Shown in pieces: positions 6,603 to 7,421 of a stretch of DNA of 7,421 nt; position 1 is the first letter of the stretch; every line of letters begins with the position of its first letter. Position numbers and translations under genes: made by a program. The DNA lies in NCBI GenBank assembly GCA_023301395.1, contig JALZUY010000176.1, forward strand, positions 1 through 7,421, given 5' to 3'. Below the pieces are notes generated by a model, which saw nothing but the letters and a program-made list of their open reading frames with translations, was not told where the DNA came from and searched no databases. This DNA comes from Nonlabens sp. (GTDB lineage Bacteria; Bacteroidota; Bacteroidia; Flavobacteriales; Flavobacteriaceae).

Positions 6603-6628
6603 ATAAATACCCTTTATGGGGTATTTAT
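6603..6628. terminator. Hairpin between convergent rny and aldo/keto reductase genes, probable reductase terminator
   Basis: Perfect 10-bp stem, ATAAATACCC (6603-6612) with GGGTATTTAT (6619-6628), loop TTTATG. It begins 25 bases after the reductase stop codon in the minus direction. The GC core TACCC/GGGTA is followed on both strands by TTTAT, but there is no long T run, so termination would be imperfect. The rest of the roughly 200-base convergent spacer (6456-6652) shows nothing else I can support. Confidence 0.5.
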
Positions 6629-6652
6629 GTGAAACATTAAATGAAGTCAGGT

Positions 6653-7421
6653 TCATTCATCATAAATATTATCATAACCTTTCTCTGGAATTTCAAAGAA
6701 TTTACCGGTTACATATCTATAATGTTCATCGAGTTGTGCTAGATTTTTAAGATCCTCTTGATCTAGTTGTAATCTTGCAGCATCTAGATTTTCTTTAATA
6801 CGAACAGGATTAGTTGATTTAGGAATCACAGCCGTTCCACGTTGTGCAGACCAATTGATTAATACTTGAGCAGGAGAAAAATCGTGCTTACTAGCTATTT
6901 TTTGAACCGTAGTTTTTTCAAACATATTAGGTTCATTTTCTTGTTTCATGCTATCAGATCTATCACCACTTCCTAATGGGGAATAGCCAGTTAAATGAAT
7001 TCCCTTATTACTACAAAACTCAAAAAGATCATTCTGTTGTAATAATGGGTGCAGTTCTACTTGATTCATCTCGGGAATCTCATCGGTTTTTGAAATTAAA
7101 TCTTCCAGTTTTGCTTTACTGAAATTAGATACACCTATGTGCTTAGCAAGACCTTTTTGTTTCATCTCAGTCATCGCGTTCCATGTTTCGTGAACTGGTG
7201 CTTCTTGAGGAGTTAAGTAGTCGTTTGCATTATCAGGCATGGGAACACCTGGTTTAAATGCAACTGGCCAGTGAACAAGATATAAATCCAGGTAGTCTAG
7301 TTGTAAGTCGTTTAAGGTTTGTTGTAGCGCTGGTTCTACATCTTTAGGTAAATGTGCGTCGTTCCACAGTTTTGAAGTGATCCATACATCTTCTCTTTTT
7401 ATGTCGCCTTTTGAGAAAACC
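6653..7421 (-). CDS. Aldo/keto reductase, N-terminus beyond right window edge
   Basis: NADPH-dependent cytosolic reductase of aldehydes or ketones to alcohols; the physiological substrate is unknown. The visible part is 255 residues; with a usual family length of about 315-325, some 60-70 N-terminal residues are missing, including the expected catalytic Asp and Tyr. Visible hallmarks, numbered within the fragment: catalytic Lys17 in WITSKLW, catalytic His50 in LDLYLVHWP, GVSNF at 96-100, NQVELHP at about 119-125, TGYSPLGSGDR, and the cofactor-binding IPKSTNPVRIKEN at about 199-211. The frame runs unbroken to position 7420, so ATG at 7240 is an internal Met, not the start. The segments TSKLWN, DVEPAL, LDLYLVHWPVAF and YSPLGSGDR resemble the animal and plant aldehyde-reductase branch (AKR1/AKR4-like) more than the YdhF or Tas branches. 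The stop is TGA, convergent with rny; neighbours give no pathway clue. Confidence 0.93.
   Translation of the reverse strand, partial: VFSKGDIKREDVWITSKLWNDAHLPKDVEPALQQTLNDLQLDYLDLYLVHWPVAFKPGVPMPDNANDYLTPQEAPVHETWNAMTEMKQKGLAKHIGVSNFSKAKLEDLISKTDEIPEMNQVELHPLLQQNDLFEFCSNKGIHLTGYSPLGSGDRSDSMKQENEPNMFEKTTVQKIASKHDFSPAQVLINWSAQRGTAVIPKSTNPVRIKENLDAARLQLDQEDLKNLAQLDEHYRYVTGKFFEIPEKGYDNIYDE

Noticed and set aside
6456..6652. Possible small gene or mobile-element remnant in the convergent spacer
   Set aside because: No open frame of useful length, no terminal repeats and no target duplication seen beyond the two terminator-like hairpins.

Overview
The window looks like core chromosome of an AT-rich member of the Bacteroidota, most likely a Flavobacteriaceae species. 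Three things point there: a TonB-dependent receptor with an N-terminal carboxypeptidase-regulatory-like domain, promoters of the Bacteroidota type (TTTG, 19 bases, TAnnTTTG), and starts preceded by A-rich leaders instead of Shine-Dalgarno sequences. Genus cannot be fixed from the sequence.

Left part, minus strand (1-3908): a secreted or periplasmic M23 metallopeptidase (2199-3908) is followed after 9 bases by an outer-membrane TonB-dependent receptor. The receptor begins with a TTG codon at 2189 and runs off the left edge. A promoter lies immediately upstream of the peptidase start, so its mRNA may be almost leaderless.

Centre, plus strand (3984-6455): a textbook promoter drives a 96-residue coiled-coil protein (4040-4330), zapA (4330-4620, joined by TAATG), a structured RNA that I identify as 6S RNA of the flavobacterial type (about 4641-4816), and rny for RNase Y (4831-6405), closed by a strong intrinsic terminator. 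The 6S call rests on a hand-drawn fold: a 25-pair closing arm, a large central bubble with a small hairpin on its 3' side, and a terminal arm. An open frame continuous with rny extends upstream into the 6S RNA (ATG at 4732), but this is a false start; the true one is at 4831. The unit groups cell-division factors (ZapA and a possible ZapB-like partner), a global regulator of RNA polymerase, and the membrane nuclease that probably initiates mRNA decay.

Right part (6456-7421): a short convergent intergenic region with a hairpin, then the C-terminal 255 residues of a minus-strand aldo/keto reductase whose N-terminus lies beyond the right edge.

I see no mobile element, CRISPR array, tRNA or rRNA, and no defence system. 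The most interesting part is the zapA-6S-rny arrangement, where the 6S RNA ends in a terminator-like T tract only 14 bases before the rny start.
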